From Panopea generosa (Eukaryota > Mollusca > Bivalvia > Adapedonta > Hiatellidae): DNA of 64,000 nt. The stretch is from assembly GCA_029582155.1 (NCBI GenBank), contig CM055900.1:45322236-45386235 (forward strand), written 5' to 3'. A program made the position numbers and the translations under genes. The notes under the pieces are model-generated. The model saw only the letters and a program-made list of their open reading frames with translations, was not told the origin of the DNA and did not search any database. Of this stretch, positions 22,996 to 35,200 are shown one piece after another. Every line of letters starts with the position of its first letter. Positions within the stretch are counted from its first letter, which is position 1.

Positions 22996-24772
22996 GCCAT
23001 GATTCTCTATGACAGCACAGCGACTGGACGACGTGCTTTCCGAGTCTATTACACAACGAGAATAGCATAACGACATGTATATATGATATATTTGTTATAT
23101 TGTAACGTTCCGCCAAAGTTTGTATCATTAAACGTTGAATCGTATTATTTCAGATGAACATTCTTTGATTAGCTGTGTATCGTCTACGGCAAGAAAAGTA
23201 ATATAATGAACACGCACGCACGCGTACACACACACACGCGCACACACGCACGAGCACACGAGCACACGCACGCATACACACACACATTAAAATTTGCACA
23301 AATTGCATCAGCATAAATTCTAAAATATACAATCAATATTAAGCTTATAATCATCCAGAAATATAATATGTGTTGTAACATTGCATATATTATATTGGTG
23401 TTGTTTATATTTGTACCGTTATAAAGATCAATTAACATTTAATTTAGTTTTTCAACTTGTTTTATGCACTTGAAATTTATAATATATTATATATTTTAAA
23501 TAACTTTATACACTACAAAGACGTATTTCTTATTTTGTTGGAGAAGAAAAATGAGATATATTCATTTTTATCATTTATTTCATACATAATTATTACATTT
23601 ACTTAATCTAATAAAACTTAATTCAGCAATTTTTTAACGGCATGAATGAATTTCATTTGACCACTTCCATATAAGTTAACGAAGTCCTGTTCGTAATCCT
23701 TTGGGATCATTTAGTCCGAGCATCTTCACGTTTTGCCTTATTGACCTTGTGTCTTTGGGCTTAAACGAGTTTTTTTGTCAGATTGTTGTTTATAAACCGT
23801 CCCTTCAAAGATTACTTCACATCCATTCCGGCTGATAACTGACATAATTTCTGTATTTCACATTACAATCTTTGACGGTGATGATACGGAGTTTATATAA
23901 TTTTCCCCAATACAAACAAATCAGACGTCTGGATCGAAGTTGATGCAGTAGATGATGGTTAGGTTGATGTGCTGTCACCCCACCTTTGCCAAAAAAATCG
24001 GACTCGTCCTTTAACCTAATTATATAGAAATATTTGTTATAACAATGCAATAATATATTATGGAACAAATTAAGAAGTGCGTAAGAGTTATAATAAATTA
24101 TCTTTTGAAATCATGTTAATGTCATGGAAATAATCTAACTTTTAATATGATAATCTTATTCGAAATTGGGTTTATATAGAATTATTTAAAAAAAATCATT
24201 GTTTTGATTCATATATGCTATAAACGTTACAAACCTCAAAATCAAAGTTGTAGATTCTCCCAAGTCGGCTAATATAACTATCACCAAATAAAGCCATTTC
24301 ACGTTCCATGATCATTGATTTCTATGCGTGTATGATGAATACGATGTATCGAATGTCGAACATTTTAATAGTATTGCGTTTTATAATCAATGATATCAAT
24401 ATATGGCAGTGTGTGTGTGTCTACCTTAAAACAGCGATAAATGCCAAGCAAGCGCGTCCATAATTATACTTAACATCTGAGTGAATAATTTTCTAATTTG
24501 AAAATTATGTTTTCATATTAATGATTAGCACTGGTCACTCATTCAGACAATAAGATAAAAAAAAAAAAACATATAATTATTTTTCGTTATAACTTTATTC
24601 ATTAATACTATCCTTATTATATGATATTTATATATTTGTTAATAAATAATAATAAAAAAAAAATACAATTCACCTTTATTTATTCAATAATCTTATTACA
24701 GGATACATTTATATTGTCGCTATATTTATCGATTAATTAATTGAACGTGCGCATTACGGCAGAAAAAGACAA
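22996..24772. other. intergenic with (CA)n-rich tract
   Basis: A CA/CG-rich low-complexity tract lies at about 23208-23285. The remainder is AT-rich with no supported gene. Confidence 0.5.
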
Positions 24773-25183
24773 CTCTGGGAATACCGAAAAACACTTGAAT
24801 TATACCATTCAGAACAAAAAAAAACACATTAACATAACCCAATAACTTAGTTTTATATTAATAGTATTTTTTAAATATTATTTGGTCAACCATTACTGAT
24901 GTTTAAACAAAGTTATTAACGTAAATTTGATAAGAATAAGTGTATTTCGGTTATAATCAAAATCAAGGGAAGTAACTCGTAATAACCGAAATACACACTG
25001 ACACAAAAGTTGGGTAAAAACGCATCAAATCTTACATTTAAAAAGAAATAATTCAAAAACGATTTTAAATTCATATCTGATACATAATATAATAGAAACT
25101 TAATCATTTATGCCTTAAATAGCTAAATCTAGGTGTCTTTTGGTGTATTTCGGTAATCAGGTGTCTTTCGGTATTTCCAGTCA
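24773..25183. repeat. MITE-like nested inverted repeat
   Basis: The ends CTGGGAATACCGAAAAACAC and (complement of the right end) CTGGAAATACCGAAAGACAC form a terminal inverted repeat. Inside, TGTATTTCGGTTAT at about 24940 pairs with ATAACCGAAATACA at about 24985. No coding capacity. No clear target duplication was found, so the class is unknown. Confidence 0.6.
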
Positions 25184-25244
25184 CCGATATTCAGTGATAA
25201 CTTAAAATATTAAATAAAAATTAAATGAATTTCATAGATATAAA

Positions 25245-25570
25245 TGTTTTATAGACTCTTTCCGCAGAGATGTACTATTAAGTTTTATTGCTATAAAAGT
25301 TTTAAAAAAATCAAATTATATTTGTTTCTAAACGATTAAAAATCAGTTTTATGTGATTTGCACGAAAAATGTGTGTTTTATAGGCCCTTTCCATGTCCGT
25401 AGAGCCGTTTTGAGTCATAATTAGTTTTATTGCTATTAAATCTTTAAAATTCAAATTAAATTTGTTAAACTCCCCGATATATTTTAAAAATTGTTTATAA
25501 ACGATTAAAAGTCGATTTTATGTGATTTGCTAAATAAATGTGTGTTTAGTTGGCCTTTTCCGTATAAAAA
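25245..25570. repeat. two-copy degenerate tandem repeat, ~180 bp
   Basis: Both copies contain AGTTTTATTGCTAT, AAACGATTAAAA, GATTTTATGTGATTTGC or CAGTTTTATGTGATTTGC, and AATGTGTGTTTNNTNGGCC followed by TTTCC. Intergenic. Confidence 0.65.
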
Positions 25571-25615
25571 AGCCCTTTCCGCAGAAAGGGGCACTTTCCG
25601 GTGTTTAATAAACTG

Positions 25616-26168
25616 GGGCGCGTTCGATTCACGGTTATGGACAATCCAAACAGCTAGAACAACAATCAAATACATTGGAACAGTGTCCGGAACATGTTCT
25701 AGCTGTGTCGCTGAAAAAGGTTGTGTGGTCGGAACAGTGACGTCACAAACACGGCTGCTATAACACTGGCACTATATCAAACAATTGATAGATTGAGTCA
25801 ATCACAAATGATTTTGTGTTTGTATCCTAAAATCAATTGAAATAACAAAAATATGGTTGTGATGTTTATAGTTACAGTGATGCTGCATTATTTGGCACCA
25901 ATGCAGAATATATATATCATATGTGTTGCCTTTTCTTTTCTTTGAGCAAATTTTAAACAACGGTGAGTGATTCATAAATACTAATTGAGATGAACCATTG
26001 GATATTGGATGTGCGCATGTCCAATGCTTACAAATATTAAATTATACAACAATTATTTTGAAAAATCATTTATTTGATTTGGCTGCGCCATTTTCTGTTC
26101 CTTTACGTTCGATTGATGACTGGAACATCTTCTGAACATGTTCTGGACAATGAATCAAACGCGCCTAG
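25616..26168. mobile_element. non-autonomous DNA element with GGCGCGTTYGATTCA ends
   Basis: GGCGCGTTCGATTCA at the left faces TGAATCAAACGCGCC at the right. Just inside the two ends, GGAACATGTTCTAGCTG and CTGAACATGTTCTGGACAAT form a second related pair. The ~550-bp interior lacks a transposase. Target duplications are not clear, so the superfamily is undecided. Confidence 0.6.
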
Positions 26169-27308
26169 ACTGGTCCCCGGTCTCATATAATATAAGATGC
26201 GAAGGCAAAGGCGAGAGCATTTTGGGTCCGAGAACCAGGCTACTCTTTGCAAAGAAGACTTTCAGCAAAATATTGTCGAATTTTGTCCGCTTATGTCTGG
26301 TTACTTTAACATCTGTTTAAATAAATCTAGTTTAATGTCAACAGTTTGACTACAGCTGAGATAACGCGTTATGTAAGTGTTTTTTTTCATTCAGTGTTGA
26401 TTTACGTTCTTGCAAATTTAAACGTTATAGCTTACTAAATTAGAATTTGAATTGCGGAAATGTGCATATTCTCCAAATGTCAGTGTTTTGCTAGTGAACA
26501 AATGAAGAACGATATATGGAATGCAAATTGTCAGAATAGCTGAGACAATGGCATAGCAGCAAAGATGTGTCAAGGATCTGAGCAACAATTTACTAGTAAA
26601 AAAATGGTATTAAAATGGCGTATTGAGCAATTGTTCCAAATAATGACATCCTTTTACATGTACATGTCTATGAATTAAGTGCAATATGATTGTGTTACCT
26701 GTTTTCGATCACTTAATAATCGCTGCTTAAATATTTCAATGCAAAACGGATTTTGACACTAAATGCTTGTATACAACGTTGAAATAACTATCAAATAATT
26801 ATTTTCTACCAAAACAATTACAAATACGTGCCCATTGACTTCACCATTCACGTTAGATCATGGTGACCCTGTATACGTTCAAAAAAATGGCGGCACCTGA
26901 TATCGAGCACATGATAGGATGATGTAATGTGTCAAACTAAAATGACACATGGCTTCAAAAGCACAAATAAATGAAAGCAGAGAAAACTGCATAACCTTTA
27001 ACATGAATAAATATTTCTCAATAGGTTAATTTCATCATAATATCAATTAACTTAACAGCATGTGGTTTTTTAAAAAAAATACTTTTTATTTTTTTTAAAA
27101 ATCATAGTAACCAAATAAAAACACTGATTTAAAAAATATATATCTTCTTTTTTATTTGCTACTTTATTATTTATTCTTTATATAACCACCTCTTCTTATC
27201 CACTTCTTATAACAAACCTTTTCAACTGTTTGCTTGTTTTTATTCTACATTTAAATGTGGTCCTGTACTAATTTCAATCTCATTCTTAAAAAAAAATCTA
27301 TAAGAAGG
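26169..27308. other. intergenic, nothing recognised
   Basis: AT-rich sequence with T and A runs near 27060-27150. No supported gene. Confidence 0.45.
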
Positions 27309-27769
27309 TCACTCGTCCGGAACCTCGATAATTTCTGACATGCATAAGCGAAATATTTTATAACTTTCGACCTTGACCTGTATTGCATCAGTTTTCAGCA
27401 GACGTGTATGAAATCGATATTCGTAAACAAACCTAGCATTTGCCGAGGTTTTAAGTAAACTGAAAAAAGGACCTAGTGAGAAATACATTTTTTCAGGTCT
27501 GTACCATAAAATGACTTTCTCACTTCTATCGGAAGCATTATTTTTTATATTTTTCTTTGCATTCAATGACCACGTGGATACTGTTTGTAAATATTGCCAA
27601 TAGTGTAGGAAGTTGAAATACGGGTGCGCGATATTCGTAATTCTGGGAAGTGATCGATTTCAGGTGACGCTCGAAAACAGGTTACGGCACCATACATTTC
27701 TTGATGTATCTGTATAAGTACGTTGAAAAACCACTTCTGGCGTACGATCAACGGAAGGGAAGAGTGCAT
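27309..27769 (-). other. unassigned minus-strand open segments upstream of OPLAH
   Basis: Two abutting minus-strand frames, 27563-27769 (68 codons) and 27309-27566 (85 codons), are offset by one base at the junction. The second begins from a TTG, not an ATG. The composition is moderately protein-like (for example WYRPEKMYFSLGPFF) but I recognise no domain. It could be a decayed gene or repeat fragment. Confidence 0.2.
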
Positions 27770-27939
27770 GTAAAATTATTAGTCCGAGTGGAGACGAGAT
27801 TTATAAATCTCCACAGATTTTGCAAGGACTTGTTTGTCCTGTAGGTGGTTCCAGTCTATAATAGTCCTGGGAAAATAAGAGTTCTTGAGTGTTTCTGTTT
27901 TTGCAGTAATAGTTTGGAAATGTGATCAAAAAGTAGTGA

Positions 27940-28509
27940 ATATACATAAGTCCCTTAAAACAGACTTGCTGTTAAGCTAGCTTTTATAGTTACATGGTTG
28001 ATGTGTATCGATAGTATTGAAAGTTGAGCAATTAAGTGTGAGTAAGTACTTAGTTGGGTGACTGCTGTCACTTTAATGGCAACGTGGAGTAACTTTTGAA
28101 CATGTGCTTGCATGAGTCTCTCTTTCCTTGAGATGGGTAGGGAAATGCCAAGAACCTGCAGGAAGCCACATGCTAAGCAGTTGGGACTAAGCCCTAAATG
28201 TTAAAGAGGGGGGAAGTGTAGTAAATGTACATAGGTCACTTACAACAGCCTTGCTGATAAGCTAGCTTTTATAGTGACTTGGTTGAATAGCATTTAAAGT
28301 CAAACAATGAAGTACTGGTTAGTACTTGGACAGGTGAGGCCGTCCTTGAAAAATTAATTGTTTGCCATGCTCATTCCTACTCACTCAAAATTGCAGCTAC
28401 CCAAACTTTTTTATTGACTTTCAAAGTGTGAAACTATTTTTTCATAATTTCTGTCTATTTTTCTTTAAAATTACAATGCAAAATCAAAATTTAGCCCACC
28501 CCACCCCAA

Positions 28510-28540
<31 letters not shown>

Positions 28541-28560
28541 AAAAAAGCTGTATACCTTCA
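27940..28560. repeat. short tandem duplication plus dispersed repeat F and poly(C)/poly(A)
   Basis: TACATAAGTCCCTTA...GCTAGCTTTTATAGTTAC near 27945 recurs near 28230. From 28345, TTGTTTGCCATGCTCATTCC and AGCTACCCAAAC are followed by TCATAATTTCTGTC. This block recurs inverted at 32440-32610. A C20 run at 28511-28530 adjoins an A16 run. No gene is supported. Confidence 0.65.
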
Positions 28561-29248
28561 CACATGAAAAATACTGGATCAGAGCACAGCAAACAAATAT
28601 TATTCTAAGGATGGCCTGACCGCTGTCTCTTTAAAAGGTTAATTTTTTACTTGTTTTCATCCTCAAAAGTTGCTGTAAAACAGGTGTGTATATAGGTTAT
28701 AAATATGACTTTGCATTTAAAACATATACTTTGATAAGAGAGGTGTATCACTTGTAAGATTCAAGATTTCTTTCTGAGTACTTGACAAAATTTCCTTGAC
28801 TGCATATATGTCGAACACAATATTTAAATATTATGAGACTGTGAGATTGGGTAGTTTTATTGGTAATGTGTTATTTATGCAAGCCTTGTTTTCACTAGCG
28901 CCTCAACTCGGTATTCAGGAAATGTTTGATTGTTGTTCTTCCAATCCAGCAGTAAATGTTCAAATTCACTTGAGCGAGAAACGTTGATTTGAAATTATAT
29001 TGAGTGTAGATCTACTGTTTTGGTTCTTGTATACAATGAACCATATTTCATATATTTTGTACATTTACCTTGTATCACAGTAAAATGGTTTTGGGGAATC
29101 CATATATGCATGTTTAATGTTTAGTTTACAGTAATTTTATTCAGCTCTTGTATAAGCATAAGTTCTCACGATAATGTTCTAGAATTTGTTCTATTTGTTC
29201 CAAATCTGGAACTCGAGAAATAGTTTCATTATGATTTACATATTTCAG
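28561..29248 (+). other. OPLAH upstream region / probable 5' UTR intron
   Basis: No coding sequence. A good acceptor, CATATTTCAG, at 29248 implies that a noncoding first exon lies somewhere upstream. I could not place it. Confidence 0.4.
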
Positions 29249-32200
29249 AAAAAGGTCTCAGTTATTTGAAAAGTTAACACCATGGCTTCTAGACAGTTTA
29301 GATTTGCCATTGACAGGGGAGGTACATTTACAGACATCTGGGCCCATTGTCCATCAGGAAATGTAAGAGTGATGAAATTGCTGTCTGAAGATCCGCAGAA
29401 CTACAGGGATGCCCCCAGAGAGGGTATTCGTAGGATTCTCGAACAGGTTAGATATAATTATTTGTTCTATACCTGTTCATACATAAATTATATATATATA
29501 TATATATATAAATCAACTTTCAAATACATGAAAAATTATTTCTTTGGTTGTATATTAATTAATTTTTCCTAATTGTCTGCAATTCTGTTAAGAGATATAT
29601 ACTTAGACTCTCAAAGTTTAAATATAAATCTATGATTGTGTTTTCATTGATAATTTAGAGAACTTATTTCAGCAACCTTTAAATCATTTGAAAATACAGT
29701 TTATTACAATTTCCAAATCTACTCAATTACGCATTTATAATATAAAGTGCCATGTATAATGAAAATTTTGAATTGTTTCTCTTATTCAGTGCTCCAGATA
29801 AACTTTTCTTCAAATGAGTAGTATACCCCTTAAATTGGTATTCAATGCTTATTTTCAAAAATGTTTAGGGTATAAATAAACGTTCTTATCAAATTACCAT
29901 TTCAAACAAACTAATCAGCAGTGAAATTAGGAATAACCAATGCTTATTTTACCTTTTAATTTTAAATTTCAATGCTTTATTCAGAAATTTTAATGCTTAA
30001 ATACCCCCAAAATAGTGCTTATCTGGAGCACTGCTTGTTATTTATTTTTAATTATACGGTACTTTCTGAAAATCTTGCTGTTACATGTTTAGCTAGTCTA
30101 TACATAGTACCAGATTTATCGCGAATAATGTCTATTCACCCCCAATAAAAAAGCAGGGAATTCTATATGAACCCATCGGGAGAGCTGAGACTAATGTTTA
30201 GCAGATAGCAAAATAATGATTTGAGATGTTTCTTATTCAGGAAACAGGCGTGTCAAGACCAGCTGGTGATCCGATTGATGTGTCCGAGATAGAGTGGATC
30301 AGGATGGGAACCACTGTTGCAACAAATGCCCTCCTAGAGAGGAAGGGGTCCAGGATGGCACTAGCTATCACAAAAGGGTTTAAAGATCTCTTGCATATTG
30401 GCAACCAGGCTCGACCAGCAATATTTGATCTGGTAATTAATTCACTTTGAAACAAATTTGTTTTCAATGTTTACACATGTATTTAATTTAAATAAACTAC
30501 AAGATACAAGATGTTTTATTGAGCAAATAAAGGCCTCCAACCCAAAATCATTGATGTTTTACAGAGTAGCATTACAATATACTAAATATACACTTGAAGT
30601 GTATGTAAATTGTACAATACATAATGTGGAACTATGTTATATCTATAATTTTAAACAGTTTTGATATAAAAAGAGCTATTTTTCTAATAGTATATGGATT
30701 TCGCTTTGAAGTAATCAGTAAAAATCTGTATGTTCTGAATTCAGTGCCCTCTATACAAATTATACAGATGTGTTTCTCTAAAATGACCATACTTAAAACA
30801 AATAAAAAGTACATGGTATTTGTTTTCTATCACCATTGTATTCTATTTTCTCTCTCAGTGCTCACATGTCGACCAATTTCGATGTTTAATCTGCGAGATG
30901 AGCAATTGAAAACCTGCCAGTTACCGCTTGAGATTGAACGAAAGATCAAGGTTTAAATATCTTTCAAGGATTTGATATGTGTATATGTATCACATCTGGA
31001 TGTGTTGATTATATCATCATGCCAAATTTGAGTCATACAATCTAAGATCCTTCATTTAAATGTAAGAACAAATAGGTGCATGTCACCAACATCTTGTGCT
31101 AGCCACACATACCCAAACGCATACCTATACCATAATGTTTTAATGTTTGTGGCCTAAGTTTTTCTACAAATATCATCTAGTGATTTCAACATTTTGTTAC
31201 AGTTCTTAGGATAGAGACTTTTAGATATTTGAAGCAATTTACACCAGTATTTAATGCACTTGGTATAATATATTACACATAATGGAAGTCTCCCACACTC
31301 TCCAAGAGCTACAGAATTATTAACAGTGGAATTAATACCTAAAAGATATTTACAAAATTGTAAACTTGCATCTCTCTGCTAAATGTTGATAAAATAGCAT
31401 GCGAAGATATAATAATTTGGCAAATTAATAATTCTAATTTCACAGGCAACTGATTTCCTAAACATAAAATTTAAGGTATGTATTACATCAGATGTGTTAT
31501 AATGTTTTAAACACACAAAGCGATATTGAATTTAAAATATTGCAGTTTGCAGTAAAATTTTAAGTAATTTCCTTGATATTTTAGTTGCAGTAAACATATT
31601 TTGTAATCATAAGTACCCAGTACTTCAACAAGTGTAAACACAGTTTGCTGGGAATGGCCTCGTTTTGTAGTGAATTCCATCGTGCAAAGTATTTCTGAGA
31701 TGAAATTTAAAACAAGATTTTGGGAGATTTTGCATGAATATGCAAACATTCATAACATATTAATCAGTTGCATTTCCTTTTCTACGTCAGTCCATTAATT
31801 TTTGTTATGCTTAGTTTACTCTATACTTTAATATTTATTTTAGCTCGATTGAGAAGTAAGCTGTGGGCTTCCTGAGTGTTGTTTTTTGAGAGGTCATTTG
31901 ACTATTTAATCTGGACCAATTTCTTAATTCAGCCTAGTCTGAAACTTTTATGTAATGTTGCAGGAGATAGCCAGTCCAGATCAACTGTATGAACAGGTGA
32001 TAGAGGTGTCTGGTAGGTTGGTTCTACAACAGAATAAGTGTGAGATAAATCACCAAGGTAATGTGGTGGAAGGACAAACCAAGGAAAAGGTAACCAACAG
32101 TGCTGTAGTCTCCCCTGAATCTATTTGTGTAAAAGCCAAGGCTTAAATGTTGTATTATTGTCTTTCTCTTTACTAGTGACTGTGCCAACATATTGTTAGT

Positions 32201-35200
32201 CTGTATGGTAAGGTTCGCTTATCTTATAAAGATTGCAGATAACACTTTGTATTTAAGACAACTTCCCTAACTGATAAAGGTAAGCAGATGAGCAGAAGAC
32301 AAATATTTGGATCTTTGGAGTAGTTCTTCTATGACCCATTGTAATTTATAGTTTCAAGCCTCCTCTGCCATCCTTAAAAAAATATTTGTTTGCTGAGCTC
32401 CGACCCAGTCTTTTTCATATTGGTAGGTAGGTAGTTAGTTTTTTTTGTTTTTGTCCAATTTTAATTTTGCATAGAAAAATGGACAGAAATCATGAAAAAA
32501 AAATTAAATGCTTTGAACGTCAATAAAAGAGTTTGGGTAGCTGCAGTTTTGATTGAGTAGGTGGGAGCATGGCAAACAATATATTTTTTTATGGATGGCC
32601 TTGTTTACAAGCAGTCTGACATCAAATAATTCTATAATCGGTTTCATTGTTTGTGTTGTGATGTTAGTATATCAGTATATATACATGTATGTTTTGCGCA
32701 TAGTTATTGAACAAATTAGTGAGTGATGAGTGAGCGATTTTGTTGCATGATGGGTAAATTAACCATTTCTAATTCTCACCAAACTAACCATCTAGGCACT
32801 TTTCTTCTGACAGCTAAAGCAACAACAATTCTTAGAAAATCTGTGAAGATTTGTTATTTAGTTCACTACTTGCTTATCAGCCTGGTAAGGAATTAATAAA
32901 TTACTTTATCTTGTTAGGAACAGTTTTTGTATTGTGTGAAATGTATATTGTGTGAATTGCTTGATGTTTTGTTGTTATCGTTATTTTGATGTTTTGTGAA
33001 TACTTATTGTATTGTCTTGTCTTGTATTATACAAAGCAATACCATATATGGAGATACTGCATAAAATCTAAAAACCCTCACATGATCATGTTGTTATTTA
33101 CTCCAGTGACCATTGGTCACATTGAAATGACACAGGGCTGGAAAATTCCACTCGTCCGCTCGCCATGACGAGTGAACAATTGCTCAGGACAAGTAAGACT
33201 TAAGAACTTGACCTTAATATTTTTTGATTTTAAGTATTGAATTCAAAATGTTGGAAAGGGAGGACGAGTAGCTTTTATAAGAAAATTCAAGCCCTTTGAC
33301 AACTTTTTCACATATTTAACATACAATAGTTCACCTTCTAAACAGAGTGTTCTAAAGTTAACTGAGCTTTGTACAACTCGGGGGGGAGGGGGGGGGGGCT
33401 GAGTAGGTTTTCTTTAGCCGCTGTTGTTTTCCCATGAAGCCTGGCCTGGTTAACTCAGTTATGAAGTTGTCTGATGGTCAATCCAGGGGTCATGAGTAAA
33501 AATCCTTGCCCAGCCAGTCTTTGTGATTGAATTTTATTTTATGGCCACCAATATCCAACCACCCATATTAATCACTGTATAAAAATTATATTATGAACAC
33601 TTCAGCTAATGTAACTATTAGCTGGCCAGGACGATTGTCCACGAGAGCTATTGCCATGACCCGGGCGTTGGTGTCGCCTGTAAACACCCAGGTTAAACTT
33701 TTGTGTTTAGTTGCATTTAAGTCTTGGTGTTTGCTTCCAATCTCAATCTTTGAATGGGTGGTGAGTTTTATCCCATAGGCGAGCTTTGTTGTCTTCTGAC
33801 AACTCTTGTTAAATAATAGTGTTACTAAACAAATTGACAAATTGTTAAATTGATAAATAAAACAAAGAAACAATGAGTAGAGAACATTGTCTCAATGCCG
33901 TGTTTCAGCTTGAAGTATGGGAGAAAATTGATGAAGAGGAACTGCGAAAAAACCTGCACAATTTGCTCAAACAAGGAATTACCAGTCTGGCTGTGGTATT
34001 TATGCATTCTTACACGTAAGTGGTTTTGCGGAAATATTTACTTTTATTGCATTAAAACATAAATAATTATGTGGAATGCATGGTCCAGTGGTAGAGCAGC
34101 CTGCCTATGATGGGGTGGGGTTTTGGGTGGGGTGGGGTTAGGTGTCAGTTCAATCTTCTGTCAAGGTTATGTGCATGATATGCTTTGTACTGGATCTACC
34201 CAGAAAGACTTTGTTGTAAAAACTTGTTTCACAAGTGACGTAAAAGAATAAATTTATAACAAAAATTCTCCCATATTGACTGCTTCTTATAAACAGTATA
34301 ATATACTTGTAGGTGTATAGCATGACTTTGTAAATACACGTTAAGGAAGAATAGACAAATGACATAGGATGTTATGTTTGAAAGAGAATGAAAGAAAATA
34401 CAGTTAAGACAATATCACATGAAGGTCACCTGAGGTTGAGCTTAAAGTCATTGTGTCAGGAAAAAATACTTTAAATGTTGGATTTTTTTTTTTTATTTTT
34501 ATGTTTTTAAAATAAATGCAAAGCATCTCATTACTATTTACAAATGAAACACTGATACAAATGATTTGGAATTCCAAACATGACAAAAAAATAATATTTG
34601 CCTCGGTTGCAAAATTAAAAAAATCCCAGTTTTAAAAATAAATATAATGGACATTCTGCTTAACAACTTTCGTCATTAAACCTCTTTCTATGATGAAGCC
34701 AATTTAACAATGTGATAGATCAGATCTCAATCAAAATGAGTGCCTAGGCCATCTGAATTGATGCTTTAATTTTGTTTGTCTTAATAGACATCTTTATGGC
34801 AATACAGAGTATATGTGGGCATGATATATTGGAAAAAAAATATTTTTGACATTTTTTAAATTTTGAAAAATCTGGATATACTTCCTTTAAAACTCTGACC
34901 TAAAATCTCATAGTTTGGAAAAACTCCAGTTTCTACAATTTTAAGATGAGAACAGGCAGACATTTTATTAACTTAAATAGTTGATTCAGTAGTTCATTAA
35001 ATACTTTTAGTTAATTGCATATATAGAGAATATTAGTGTCTGATATTATTAATTTTATTAGGTAAGGCTTAGAAAAGCCAAGTCCTTGTTTTTTTTGTGC
35101 AGAATCTGATGATGTTGATAATATTAGATGCTAACATGGTACTCTCTTTATCATGCCAAAATTTCTAATTCCTCTTTTTATGAAACTGAAAATCAAAATT

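Noticed and set aside
33586-33873. 95-codon minus-strand frame and its plus-strand partner
   Set aside because: Falls within dispersed repeat E, which recurs at 36148-36440.
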